A stretch of DNA of 64,000 bases from Saccharopolyspora erythraea. Lineage in GTDB: Bacteria; Actinomycetota; Actinomycetes; Mycobacteriales; Pseudonocardiaceae. The translations under genes and the position numbers were made by a program. Shown here in pieces: positions 17,945 through 25,889 of the stretch. A model generated the notes under the pieces. The model saw only the letters and a program-made list of their open reading frames with translations, did no database searches and was not told the DNA's origin. The DNA lies in contig NZ_CP054839.1 of assembly GCF_018141105.1 (NCBI RefSeq), positions 7,939,411 to 8,003,410 on the forward strand, written 5' to 3'. The stretch's first letter is position 1; each line of letters starts with the position of its first letter.

Positions 17945-19048
17945 CTACTTCTCGAAGCGGACCTCCGGGAACCGCGGCGAGGGCCCGTCCAGCAGCGGCC
18001 GCTCACGGCCCCGCAGGTGGATGTCCAGGAACGCCGCCACGTACAGGCGGGTGATCCGGGCGGCACGTTCGCCGCGGATGGGCTCGTCCTCGAGTTCCGC
18101 GCCCATCTGCTCCCCCAGCAGCGAGTAGTCGGTGAAGGAGGAGTGCGCCGCCCCGGCGACCGAAAGCCACCGCTTCCAGCCGGTCAGGTTCGGCCACGTC
18201 CCGTCCCAGGACTCGTCGGCCCCTGGCCTGCCGTGCTGGTCGGACCCGAGCATCATGCACGGCCGGCCGAGATCGGTGTCCAACGCCGGGTGGAAGGTCC
18301 CGTCCATGTTGATCCCCGCGCGGACCCGCGGATCGGTGAGCATCACCCGCGCCGCACCGGCCCCACCCATGGAATGGCCGACCATCGCGATGCGGTCAGC
18401 GTCGATCTTCCTGCTCCAGAGAGGGTCCTCGCCGGTCAGCCGGTCGAGGACGAACGAGATGTCCGCGGCCCGCGAACCGGCCACCACCTCGCCGTCCGGA
18501 TCGGCCCCGCACAGCAGGCAGCCGGTGACCCGCCCGTCCGGGAAGGTGATCGCGCTCGCCTCGTAGGTGTGGTCGATCGCGGCCACCGCGTATCCCCGGC
18601 TCGCCAGGTCCTCGGCCAGCCCGGTCAGCGACGTGCGCGGGAGCGAGAAGCCGGGCGAGAGCACCACGAGGGGAAACTCGCCGTCGACCGGCCGCACGCC
18701 GACGCGGGCGTGCGTGCGCGTGGTGCTCAGGACCTCGCCCGGTACGCCCGTCACCCCGGCCGACTCGAGGATCAGCTCGGACTCGGTCGGCGTCACGTAC
18801 GCGGCGCGCGGCCCGTGCCGCGACTCGGACGGGTACCAGAGCGAGACCATCAGTTCCCTGCGTTCCTCCGGCACCCATGGGTCCGGGCGCGCGTCGTCGC
18901 GCAGGTGCAGGGCGGTCGTCCCGACCGCGTGCGGACCGGAAGGCTCCGGCAGCGCGAGCTTCGCGGTGTCCCGCGCGGCCGCGGCGTTCGGCGTCAGCAC
19001 CAGCAACGCCACGGAGGCGGCGGCGATAGCACCAAGAGTTCGTCTCAT
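17945..19048 (-). CDS. Secreted alpha/beta hydrolase (PAF-acetylhydrolase-like)
   Basis: The 367-residue protein starts with a signal peptide (RRTLGAIAAASVALLVL, cleavage near AAAA). It has the nucleophile elbow GHSMGG at about 230-235, a later MDGTFHPALD that likely supplies the acid, and a GAAHSSFTDY segment that likely supplies the histidine. The overall layout, with SLWYPSE and VVLSPGFSLPR in front of the elbow, resembles bacterial lipase/PAF-acetylhydrolase-like esterases. The substrate is unknown. Its stop lies 16 bp from the convergent SDR pseudogene. Confidence 0.8.
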   Translation of the reverse strand: MRRTLGAIAAASVALLVLTPNAAAARDTAKLALPEPSGPHAVGTTALHLRDDARPDPWVPEERRELMVSLWYPSESRHGPRAAYVTPTESELILESAGVTGVPGEVLSTTRTHARVGVRPVDGEFPLVVLSPGFSLPRTSLTGLAEDLASRGYAVAAIDHTYEASAITFPDGRVTGCLLCGADPDGEVVAGSRAADISFVLDRLTGEDPLWSRKIDADRIAMVGHSMGGAGAARVMLTDPRVRAGINMDGTFHPALDTDLGRPCMMLGSDQHGRPGADESWDGTWPNLTGWKRWLSVAGAAHSSFTDYSLLGEQMGAELEDEPIRGERAARITRLYVAAFLDIHLRGRERPLLDGPSPRFPEVRFEK

Positions 19049-19120
19049 GCCCCAAGATTCGTGCTTGCCCGCACTCCGCCTCGTCCGGAAGGCCCCTGGC
19101 TCAGCCCTGATCTACGGGGC

Positions 19121-19516
19121 TCACGGTCCCTGATCGGCGCTGACCAGGGGAAGCCACTGCGAGACGTCCGCGCGGGAGCCCGATGCGGTGAGCCTGCCGG
19201 AGTCGAGCGCTTGCGCCCACGTCAGACGGCCGGTGGCGAGCAGCAGCCAGGTCCGGGCGTCGGTCTCGACGACGTTCGGCGGGGTGCCGCGCGTGTGCTG
19301 CGGCCCCTCCACGCACTGGACCGCGGCGAACGGCGGCACCCGCACCTCGACGCTTCGACCGGGCGCGACCTGCTCCAACGTCCGCAGGCTCAACCGGACG
19401 GCGGCGGCGAGATCGGTTCGCGGCGGCTTCGGCTCCTCCTCGTCGGCCAGCCACGCGCGCACGGCGATCACGGCAGCGCGGAGTTCCCGGGGATCGACGG
19501 CTCGACGCTTGGACAT
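19121..19516 (-). CDS. SCP-like (sterol carrier family) protein
   Basis: This 131-residue protein starts at ATG 19516 (MSKRRAVDPRELRAAV). It contains RSVEVRVPPFAAVQCVEGPQHTRGTPPNVVETD and a final DVSQWLPLV, matching the bacterial SCP-orthologue family represented by M. tuberculosis Rv0807. In mycobacteria this gene adjoins purF. Here about 2.9 kb of inserted genes (regulator/SDR pair and hydrolase) separate them, which marks an insertion into the ancestral order. Lipid binding is inferred from the fold only. Confidence 0.75.
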   Translation of the reverse strand: MSKRRAVDPRELRAAVIAVRAWLADEEEPKPPRTDLAAAVRLSLRTLEQVAPGRSVEVRVPPFAAVQCVEGPQHTRGTPPNVVETDARTWLLLATGRLTWAQALDSGRLTASGSRADVSQWLPLVSADQGP

Positions 19517-19621
19517 GCCGACGAGCCTATGGCTCAGCGGACCCGCCCGGAGCGCAGCCCGGCGAGTACGGAGCGAACAAGCATTAGCCGCCGTAAAGCG
19601 TGTGACATTAAGGTGCGCGAG

Positions 19622-20377
19622 ATGACGGATCAGTACGACGTTCTTGGCGAGACCTACGAACAGGTCAAGCGGATTCCGATCGGATCGGCCGAGGTCGCCA
19701 CGCTGATGGCGGCCGTGCCGCCGCTCTCCGGGAAGTCGGTGCTGGACGTCGGATGCGGCACGGGCTTCTACCCGCGCCTGTTCCGCCGCGCCGGCGCGGA
19801 GGTGCTGGGTGTGGACTCGGCGGAGGAGATGATCGCGCACGCCCGACGCGTCGAGAGCGCCGAACCGCTCGGCGTGCGGTACGACCACATCGACGCCTCG
19901 GAACTGCCGGTGCTCGGAACGTTCGACGTGGTCACCGCGATATGGCTGGTCGGCTACGCCCCCGGGGCGGCCGCGCTGGAGCACATGCTGTCGTGTCTCG
20001 CCGCCAACGTTCGGCCCGGCGGCGACCTGGTCCTGCTGTACCCCAACCCGTATGCGGACTGGGACGGACTCGCCAACTACTCCCGCTATGGGCTGACCTG
20101 CACGCCCCTCGGGGAAGCGGACGGCCGGATCCGCACCACGGTGCGGGTGGAGGTCGAGCCACCGTTCGAGTTCGAGTCCTTCTACTGGCCACCGGGCGTT
20201 GTCGAGTCCTCGCTGGAGCGCGTGGGATTCACCAACCTGCACCGCCAGAGGACCGTCGTCCCCCCGGCAGAGCTGGAAGCGCGTGGGCCGGAGTTCTGGG
20301 AAGGACTGCTCGCCAACCCGACCTTCACGGTCCTGCGCGCACAGCTCACGGGCAGCGCGGCTCGAGGAGCTGGTTGA
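19622..20377 (+). CDS. Class I SAM-dependent methyltransferase
   Basis: The 251-residue protein has motif I SVLDVGCGTGFYPRLFRRAG, an acidic strand end GVDSAEEMI and the TFDVVTAIWLVGYAPG segment. The Y-D-x-x-x-x-x-Y-E-x-V-K-R-I start and C-terminal FESFYWPP are seen in small-molecule methyltransferases of actinomycetes. No pathway neighbours indicate a substrate. It is divergent from the SCP-like gene and almost abuts the convergent DUF397 gene (11-bp gap). Confidence 0.78.
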   Translation: MTDQYDVLGETYEQVKRIPIGSAEVATLMAAVPPLSGKSVLDVGCGTGFYPRLFRRAGAEVLGVDSAEEMIAHARRVESAEPLGVRYDHIDASELPVLGTFDVVTAIWLVGYAPGAAALEHMLSCLAANVRPGGDLVLLYPNPYADWDGLANYSRYGLTCTPLGEADGRIRTTVRVEVEPPFEFESFYWPPGVVESSLERVGFTNLHRQRTVVPPAELEARGPEFWEGLLANPTFTVLRAQLTGSAARGAG

Positions 20378-20388
20378 GCCGGACTTCG

Positions 20389-20589
20389 TCAGCCGATCTG
20401 CTCGGAGCGCAGCCCGCCGACGAAGCGGCGGAACGCGGCGGGGGAAACGGCGAGGATGTCGCCGTCGGGGTCTTTGGAGTCCCGGATCCCGACGACGGAG
20501 CCCGAGCGGGCGATCTCCACGCAGTTGAAGTTGTCCCCGCTGCGGCTCGACTTCCGCCATAAGGCTCCGGGCAGATCAGTGGCCTTCAC
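20389..20589 (-). CDS. DUF397 protein
   Basis: The 66-residue protein has the DUF397 pattern WRKSSRSGDNFNCVEIARSG, then VGIRDSKDPDGDILAVSP and AFRRFVGGL. DUF397 proteins are partners of WhiJ/AbaA-type HTH regulators in streptomycetes. The HTH gene lies 14 bp upstream on the same strand, so the two form an operon. The partner relationship is known for the family, and here it is inferred from adjacency. Confidence 0.9.
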   Translation of the reverse strand: MKATDLPGALWRKSSRSGDNFNCVEIARSGSVVGIRDSKDPDGDILAVSPAAFRRFVGGLRSEQIG

Positions 20590-20603
20590 GGGGCACCTCC
20601 GAG

Positions 20604-21461
20604 CTACGTGGTCTCGGCCATCACCGACTTGATCAGAGCGACGGATTCCTGCTCGTCGAGCATGTCGGCCTGGACGCTGTTCACCATCAGGTTATATCCA
20701 CGCACGGCGTCTCTGTCGTACACGTATTCGGAGCCGTACAACGATTCCAGGTACACGACCTCTCTGCCACTGGGCAGGCTGAGCAGGTTGAAGTCGCCGA
20801 ACATGGCTGCCCGGATACCACGTGCGGTGGGCAGGACGTTGATCGTCAAGTTCGGGAGTTCTCCCAGGTAGATCAGCCTTTCCAACTGATCGCGCATCAC
20901 AGTGGCGTCCCCTGCGACCCGCCGGAGCACGGACTCCTCGATCACGGCGTGGACCTTCAACGGCTCATCTTCGAAAAGTCGTCGTTGCCGTTCCATCCGC
21001 AACTCCACGACCATGTCCTGCCGGTCGAGCGAAACACGGTGGCTCAGTGCCGTCACCGCCATCGCGTACCCCTCGGTCTGGAAAAGTGCCGGTATGCCCA
21101 TCGGGTCGTAGCGGAACTCGCGGTCGGCCATGCCCTCCAGGCCGAGGAAGATGCCGAAGTCGTCGGAGACGACCTTGCGCCACGGTTCCCACCAGGCCGG
21201 GCCGTCGTCCTGGCTGGCGATGGCGACCACGCGGTCCACTTCGGACTGCGGGACACCGTAGTGCCTCAGCAGAACGGCGACCTCGTCCGGCTTCTGCCGG
21301 TACCGGCCGCTTTCCATGTGCGCGATCTTGCTCTGGTTCGTGCGGATCTCCTTGCCCGCCGCTGCCGCCGAGATGCGCGCCCGGCTTCGGAAGTGCCTCA
21401 ACTCGATGCCCACCAGCCAGCGCAGCGCCGCCGGATCTGTTCGTGCCGCCATGCCGATCAT
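20604..21461 (-). CDS. WhiJ-type XRE regulator with DUF5753 domain
   Basis: The 285-residue protein has an N-terminal HTH (ARISAAAAGKEIRTNQSKIAHMESGRYRQKP) followed by the DUF5753 ligand-type domain (ALFQTEGYAMAV, HAVIEESVLRRV, LGELPNLTINVLP, YLESLYGSEYVYD). ATG 21461 has little space after GGAAG. A second in-frame ATG at 21452 has better spacing from the same site, giving 282 residues. With the DUF397 gene and the divergent 68-residue protein it forms the three-gene locus typical of development regulators. Confidence 0.88.
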   Translation of the reverse strand: MIGMAARTDPAALRWLVGIELRHFRSRARISAAAAGKEIRTNQSKIAHMESGRYRQKPDEVAVLLRHYGVPQSEVDRVVAIASQDDGPAWWEPWRKVVSDDFGIFLGLEGMADREFRYDPMGIPALFQTEGYAMAVTALSHRVSLDRQDMVVELRMERQRRLFEDEPLKVHAVIEESVLRRVAGDATVMRDQLERLIYLGELPNLTINVLPTARGIRAAMFGDFNLLSLPSGREVVYLESLYGSEYVYDRDAVRGYNLMVNSVQADMLDEQESVALIKSVMAETT

Positions 21462-21569
21462 TCTTCCGAGCCGCGATCACGGAGTCACCACTCTATCGAG
21501 TCATAGCGCGGCTAAAGGTTTAGCCGCTAGCGTCTCGATCATGGTTTCCGAGCGGAAGGAGCAAGGGCG

Positions 21570-21776
21570 TTGAGCGGGTTGGAAATGGGCGCGTGGGCGA
21601 TGATCGACCGCTGCCCGATCGACTACAACGTGTGCAAGGACGTGATCGAGCTGCGGGTGGGCGCCGGCGGTGACGTGCTGGAGCTGACCGCGACCGAGTC
21701 GGGGCTGGCGAACCTGGTCGCGAAGGCCACCGAGGCGCTGGGCGCGTTCCGGGCGGCGCAAGTCGCGGATGTGTGA
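21570..21776 (+). CDS. Small hypothetical protein divergent from the WhiJ-type regulator
   Basis: The 68-residue protein starts at TTG 21570, 8 nt after AAGGAG. A later ATG at 21585 is possible. Its sequence (MIDRCPIDYNVCKDVIELRVGAGGDVLELT, then a helix LANLVAKATEALGAF) suggests a small alpha/beta domain. It has two cysteines. I do not recognise a family. Small divergent genes are common next to DUF5753/DUF397 pairs and are likely part of the same regulatory locus. Confidence 0.65.
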   Translation: MSGLEMGAWAMIDRCPIDYNVCKDVIELRVGAGGDVLELTATESGLANLVAKATEALGAFRAAQVADV

Positions 21777-21820
21777 GACGTCCGGCGTGTGGGGCGGGCT
21801 CCACCCCATAGGTTCCCGGG

Positions 21821-22624
21821 CTACAGCCAGCCGAGCTTGACGGCCTGCATCCCGGCCTGGAAGCGGGTCTCCACGCCGAGCCTGGCGATCAGTTCCCGGA
21901 CGCGCCGGTGGGCGGTGCGGGCGCTGAAGCCCATGAGCCTGCCGATGGTGTCGTCGGTGGCCCCGGAGGCGAGCAGCGAAAGGATCCAGCGCTCCTCCTC
22001 CGACGGCTGGTTGTCGCCGATCATCGGGTCCTGGTCGGGGCTGAACGGCGCGGCGAACCGCCAGAGATCCTCGAAGATGCGGGCCAGCGCCGCCAGCATC
22101 GCCGAGCTGCGGATCACCACCGCGCTCTCCACCGACGTCTCGCTCGCGGTCAGCGGCAGCAGCGCGATCTCGTTGTCGACCACGATGAGCTTGGTCGGCG
22201 CGACGTGGATCACCCGCGCCTGCTCGCCCAGCGCGACCAGCTTCGAGGTGATCTCCAGCTGCGGCGGGCGGGCCAGCGCCGAACGGTCGTAGAGCACCTG
22301 GAACTCCACGCCCTCGGCGAGCTTGCGCGACTCCAGCGAGTCGAGCGGCCCGGTGGTGATGTAGGGCGGCTTGGCCACGCCCTGCACCAGGTGGTTGGCG
22401 TTGCGCTGCAGCTCGTAGGCCGCCCAGCCGACGCGCTTGGCGCCGCTGACCACCTGGAGCACGCCCCCGCTGCCGGACTGGGCCTTGGCGGCCTTGGCGA
22501 CGGACGCGACCGCTTCCCTGGCCTCGACCTGGGCCTGCACCGCTCGTTCGGTCACCGACGAGTCGCGGGTCTCCCGACCGTCAGCCTGCGTGCGCTCCAG
22601 CGCTTCGGTGTATCCGGGTAGCAC
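21821..22624 (-). CDS. LuxR-type HTH regulator
   Basis: The 267-residue protein ends in a LuxR-type winged helix-turn-helix (SEEERWILSLLASGATDDTIGRLMGFSARTAHRRVRELIARLG). Its middle part (VEFQVLYDRSALARP, ARVIHVAPTKLIVVDNEIALLPL) is the domain seen in actinomycete helix-turn-helix proteins resembling TrmB/LuxR effectors, with no obvious receiver Asp. The GTG at 22624 follows GAGGAGGGG by 6 nt and is preferred over the ATG at 22657. No target can be named. Confidence 0.8.
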   Translation of the reverse strand: MLPGYTEALERTQADGRETRDSSVTERAVQAQVEAREAVASVAKAAKAQSGSGGVLQVVSGAKRVGWAAYELQRNANHLVQGVAKPPYITTGPLDSLESRKLAEGVEFQVLYDRSALARPPQLEITSKLVALGEQARVIHVAPTKLIVVDNEIALLPLTASETSVESAVVIRSSAMLAALARIFEDLWRFAAPFSPDQDPMIGDNQPSEEERWILSLLASGATDDTIGRLMGFSARTAHRRVRELIARLGVETRFQAGMQAVKLGWL

Positions 22625-22850
22625 GGAACACCCCTCCTCGATGTGCCCAGGCAGCACTGCTTCGGATCAGTACCGCAACGGGCACCGAACACCCCCTCGA
22701 TCAGAAACGTAACCACCGCGGACGCACGCCAGGAACCGACTTTAGAAGGATTTAGTCGAACAACCTTCGGATTAGCTCCGTTCAGCGTAGTCCCGCGTTC
22801 CCCCTCGCGGTCCACGGCAGCGCCCTGAACTGCGGGAATAATGGGAAGAC

Positions 22851-22885
22851 AGCGGGCCCTCCCCCGTGTCGGGGAAGGGCCCGCT
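22851..22885 (-). terminator. Terminator hairpin downstream of the subtilase gene
   Basis: AGCGGGCCCT-CCCC pairs with GGGG-A-AGGGCCCGCT across a small GTGTC loop with one bulge, 36 bp beyond the minus-strand stop at 22921. Confidence 0.75.
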
Positions 22886-22920
22886 GTTGTCACCGCTGTC
22901 TACCGCGGTTCACCGCCGCG

Positions 22921-24096
22921 TCACAGCTCGCCGATCTGCAGCAGGTCGGCGATGGTGTCCTGCGGCGCGTTCTTGACCACGCCCTTGGCCGCCTGGCCCT
23001 GCAGACCCGTGATGACGTCCGCCGGCTTGGCGTCGGGGTTGGCCTGCAGGAACAGCGCACCGACGCCGGCCATGTGCGGGCTGGCCATCGAGGTGCCGCT
23101 CATGGTCTCGGTGCCGCCACCGGGAACGGTGGAGACGATGTCCACGCCGGGCGCGTAGCCCTCGACGACCTTGCCGAAGTTGGTGAAGTCGGCGGAGGCG
23201 TCGTCCTGGCCCGAAGCGGCCGTGGTGAACACACCCTCGGCGCTGGCGGGCGAGACGTTGGCGGCGTCCTGGCTTTCGTTACCGGCGGCCACCGCGAGGA
23301 AGACGCCGTCGTTGACCAGGTTGGTCGCGGCCTCGTCCAGCGCCGGGTCCTTGCTGCCGCCCAGCGACATGTTCGCCACCGACGGGCCGTTGGAGTTCTG
23401 GGCGACCCAGTCCATGCCCTTGATGATCTGCTCGGTGGTGCCGCTGCCCTGGTCGTCGAGCACCTTCACGCCGACCAGCTTCGCGCCCTTGGCCACGCCG
23501 TAGGTGTCGCTGCCGATCGTGCCCGCGACGTGGGTGCCGTGGCCGTGGCCGTCCTGGCCGTTGCCGCCGGTGGCGTCGAAGCCGACCGAGGCGCGGCCGC
23601 CGAAGTCGGGGTGCGACGGGTCGATGCCGGTGTCGAGGATGAAGGCGGTCACGCCCTCACCGGTGCCCTTCGGCTCGTACTTGTCGTCCAGCGGCAGCTC
23701 GGGCTGGTCGATGCGGTCGATACCCCAGGAACCGATCGCCGGTGCCTTGGTCTGCGGCTGCACCTGGATGCGGAAGCTCTGCGAAACGTTCTGGACCTTG
23801 CCGCTCTCGCGGACCTTCTGCAGCTGCTCCTTGCTGAGCTTGGCGGAGAAGCCGTTGATGGTCTTGGTGTAGACGCTCCTGGCCTGCACGCCCAGCTCGT
23901 GGTCGACACCCTGCGGGGCGATGCCGTCCTTGAGGTTGACGATGTAGGTGTCGGCGTCGGCACCCGCGGCGGCCGCGTGCGGGTGCTCGGTCAGCGGGGC
24001 GAGCTCCGGCTGCGGAGCCGCGCCCGCCGGGGCGGCGGCGAACACCAGCGCCGCCGCCGCGACGCTGGCTCCGGTGCCGTACAGCAGCTTCTTCAT
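22921..24096 (-). CDS. Secreted subtilisin-like serine protease (S8) with I9 propeptide
   Basis: The 391-residue protein has a signal peptide ([20 protein letters not shown], cleavage near AGAAP) and an inhibitor-I9 propeptide at about 45-115 (YIVNLKDGI). The S8 catalytic domain follows, with Asp about 155 in [12 protein letters not shown], His about 188 in [11 protein letters not shown] and Ser about 336 in [12 protein letters not shown]. The oxyanion Asn lies in [12 protein letters not shown]. It should be exported and self-processed to an extracellular protease. There is no C-terminal P domain. Confidence 0.93.
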   Translation of the reverse strand: MKKLLYGTGASVAAAALVFAAAPAGAAPQPELAPLTEHPHAAAAGADADTYIVNLKDGIAPQGVDHELGVQARSVYTKTINGFSAKLSKEQLQKVRESGKVQNVSQSFRIQVQPQTKAPAIGSWGIDRIDQPELPLDDKYEPKGTGEGVTAFILDTGIDPSHPDFGGRASVGFDATGGNGQDGHGHGTHVAGTIGSDTYGVAKGAKLVGVKVLDDQGSGTTEQIIKGMDWVAQNSNGPSVANMSLGGSKDPALDEAATNLVNDGVFLAVAAGNESQDAANVSPASAEGVFTTAASGQDDASADFTNFGKVVEGYAPGVDIVSTVPGGGTETMSGTSMASPHMAGVGALFLQANPDAKPADVITGLQGQAAKGVVKNAPQDTIADLLQIGEL

Positions 24097-24345
24097 GTGG
24101 TCCCCTCCAATAAGTGGCGTTCGGGTGGGGCCGAACGCGACTCGGCGGTGTTTCGGAACGGAACGTAACCACGGGCATCCACGATCGGGCCGCGTTGGCG
24201 AGTAGTCGCCACCAGGTCGTTCCGGGGGATGAAACCTTTCCCAGCTGCGGGTTTCTTACTGGGAACCGGAGGGGAAACGCGCTCGTCCACGCCGCCTCGG
24301 GGCGGAGTGGATCACAGTTTTGCCGCCGCGCGCCGGGCGGTCCCG

Positions 24346-24759
24346 TCAGCTCGCCGCGACCCAGCGGCGCAGCCGCAGCCGGACGGCTTCCACGTACTCA
24401 GCGGATACGTCGGGTTCCTCATCGGGTGATTCCGGGGTCACTCCATAGGTGACGCCGTAGTAGAGGTAGAGCGCCTGCTCCTGCTCCGGCGGCAGGTCGC
24501 CCTCGTCGAGCGAGACCCGCGGCGCCTGCCGGACGGCGTCCTTGGTGACGGCCACGGTCAGCGTGTCGCCGTCGAAGGCCGCGGCCTCCAGCGGCACGAA
24601 GCTCTCGTTGGTGCCGAACAGTCCAGTTTGCACGGTTATCCAGGCGGGCTGTTCGGTGATGTCGTCCAGGAAGAGCTGGCCGACGATGCCGATCCGCTGG
24701 CCGTCCGGGTCGAAGACCTCGCAGCCGAACAACCGCAACGCCTCACGCTGCCCGATCAT
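24346..24759 (-). CDS. PRC-barrel domain protein
   Basis: This 137-residue protein starts at ATG 24759, after GGGGAGG. The N-terminal two thirds (LFGCEVFDPDGQRIGIVGQLFLDD, PAWITVQTGLFGTNESFVPLEAA, DTLTVAVTKDAVRQAP) form a PRC-barrel domain. The tail is acidic (TPESPDEEPDVSAEYVE) and then basic (RLRLRRWV). PRC barrels act in RNA processing, photosynthetic reaction centres and cell division, and in actinomycetes such proteins are often stress-related. The role here is unknown. Confidence 0.82.
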   Translation of the reverse strand: MIGQREALRLFGCEVFDPDGQRIGIVGQLFLDDITEQPAWITVQTGLFGTNESFVPLEAAAFDGDTLTVAVTKDAVRQAPRVSLDEGDLPPEQEQALYLYYGVTYGVTPESPDEEPDVSAEYVEAVRLRLRRWVAAS

Positions 24760-24957
24760 CCTCGCCCACCTCCCCGACCCCGGCGCCCGCCGCACCCCTG
24801 CCAGTCTGCTACCTCCGCGGTCCGGGCGGCACCTCGAAAGGGATGACTTCCAACCGGGTCCGTCCACTCGGCACAGTCCAGGTGGCTACTGGCACCCTCG
24901 ACGGGTACAACGCAGGGCGACGCCCGACGACCAGCACACCCCGAGGACGGAGTTCCG

Positions 24958-25542
24958 ATGTCCCAGCAGCCCGAGCGCCCGGCGCCGCCGCCGATCACCG
25001 ACCAGATGCGCGAGGAGGCCAGGCAGACCCCCGGCACCTGGCTCTACATCGTCGATCCCGGCTACCAGGAGTCCGGTGACCAGGTGCCGCCGGAGGGGGT
25101 CATCGGCGCATACCGCATCGACGACGACGGCGAGATCGACGAGGACTTCCAGTTCAACGACGAGTACGTGCCGTCGGAGATGGCGGTCTCGCTGCCGGAG
25201 CCGACCAATGAGCTGGAGCAGGTGCTGCACCGGATCGCCACCGGACAGGCGCCGGAGAGCGACCTGCCGCCCGCGGTCCTCGACGCCGAGATCCTGCTCT
25301 ACGCCGAGGAGGGCGAGGACGACGCGATCTTCGCCGCCGAGATGGACGACGGCTCGCAGCTCGTCCCCGCGTGCACCTCGGAGTCGCGGGTCCCGCGGAG
25401 CTGGCCCGGCTTCCGCCGGGTGCCCGGGGCGGACCTGCCGGAGGTGCTGAGCGGGCTGGACCTGGGGCTCAACGTCGACGACGCGATCCGCGCGATCATC
25501 CCGCACAGCGTGCTCGTGCAGGCGGCCTCGGAACGGGGATGA
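24958..25542 (+). CDS. Type VII secretion system-associated protein
   Basis: This 194-residue acidic protein matches the family annotated in streptomycetes as T7SS-associated: ITDQMREEARQTPGTWLYIVDPGY, VPPEGVIGAYRIDDDGEIDEDFQFNDEYVPS, LPEPTNELEQVLHRIATGQ and ILLYAEE, then an SseB-like C-terminal part ending LVPACTSESRVP and NVDDAIRAIIPHSV. No T7SS machinery is in the window, but likely substrates are found at 57516-59045. Its actual role is not established. Confidence 0.75.
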   Translation: MSQQPERPAPPPITDQMREEARQTPGTWLYIVDPGYQESGDQVPPEGVIGAYRIDDDGEIDEDFQFNDEYVPSEMAVSLPEPTNELEQVLHRIATGQAPESDLPPAVLDAEILLYAEEGEDDAIFAAEMDDGSQLVPACTSESRVPRSWPGFRRVPGADLPEVLSGLDLGLNVDDAIRAIIPHSVLVQAASERG

Positions 25543-25671
25543 CCCCGGGCGCCCGGGTCCGCGGGGCTGGCGGACCCGGGCGCCGAGGACGCGCGGGCGA
25601 ACGCGGTCCTCGCACGGACGAACTCCGCGGGTAGGGGCGAACTCCGTGGACTCGGGCGGGGGGTGCGGGGC

Positions 25672-25734
25672 GACGCCGGCGGTGCACGGATCGACGCCGG
25701 CGGTGCACGGATCGACGCCGGCGGTGCGCGGGTG
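25672..25734. repeat. Three tandem 21-bp repeats in the intergenic region before the GH15 gene
   Basis: The unit GACGCCGGCGGTGCACGGATC is repeated at 25672, 25693 and 25714, the third copy diverged at its end. A partial fourth unit follows. It lies in the 347-bp gap 25543-25889 upstream of the GH15 gene. The rest of that gap is GC-rich with a long imperfect inverted repeat of CCCGGGCGCC just after 25543, and shows no convincing gene. Confidence 0.8.
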
Positions 25735-25889
25735 GACGGCGTCGGCGTGCGTGCATAGCCTCGGCGGCGGACGATCGCGGCGTGGTTCGCTCCGGGTGGG
25801 CTCGGCGACCGCGGCTCCCGCACCGCTCGGCGCGCCGCGATGTCGTCGACGCTCGTGGCAGGGCCGACGGCCAGGACGGGGGATCACCG

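Noticed and set aside
16508-20377. A plus-strand frame open for 1289 codons
   Set aside because: It spans the regulator pseudogene, SDR, hydrolase and methyltransferase regions. Only its last part is a real gene (19622-20377). The rest is open because stop codons are rare in high-GC sequence.
25672-25734. CRISPR-like tandem units
   Set aside because: The units are directly adjacent with no spacers, and no cas genes are nearby.
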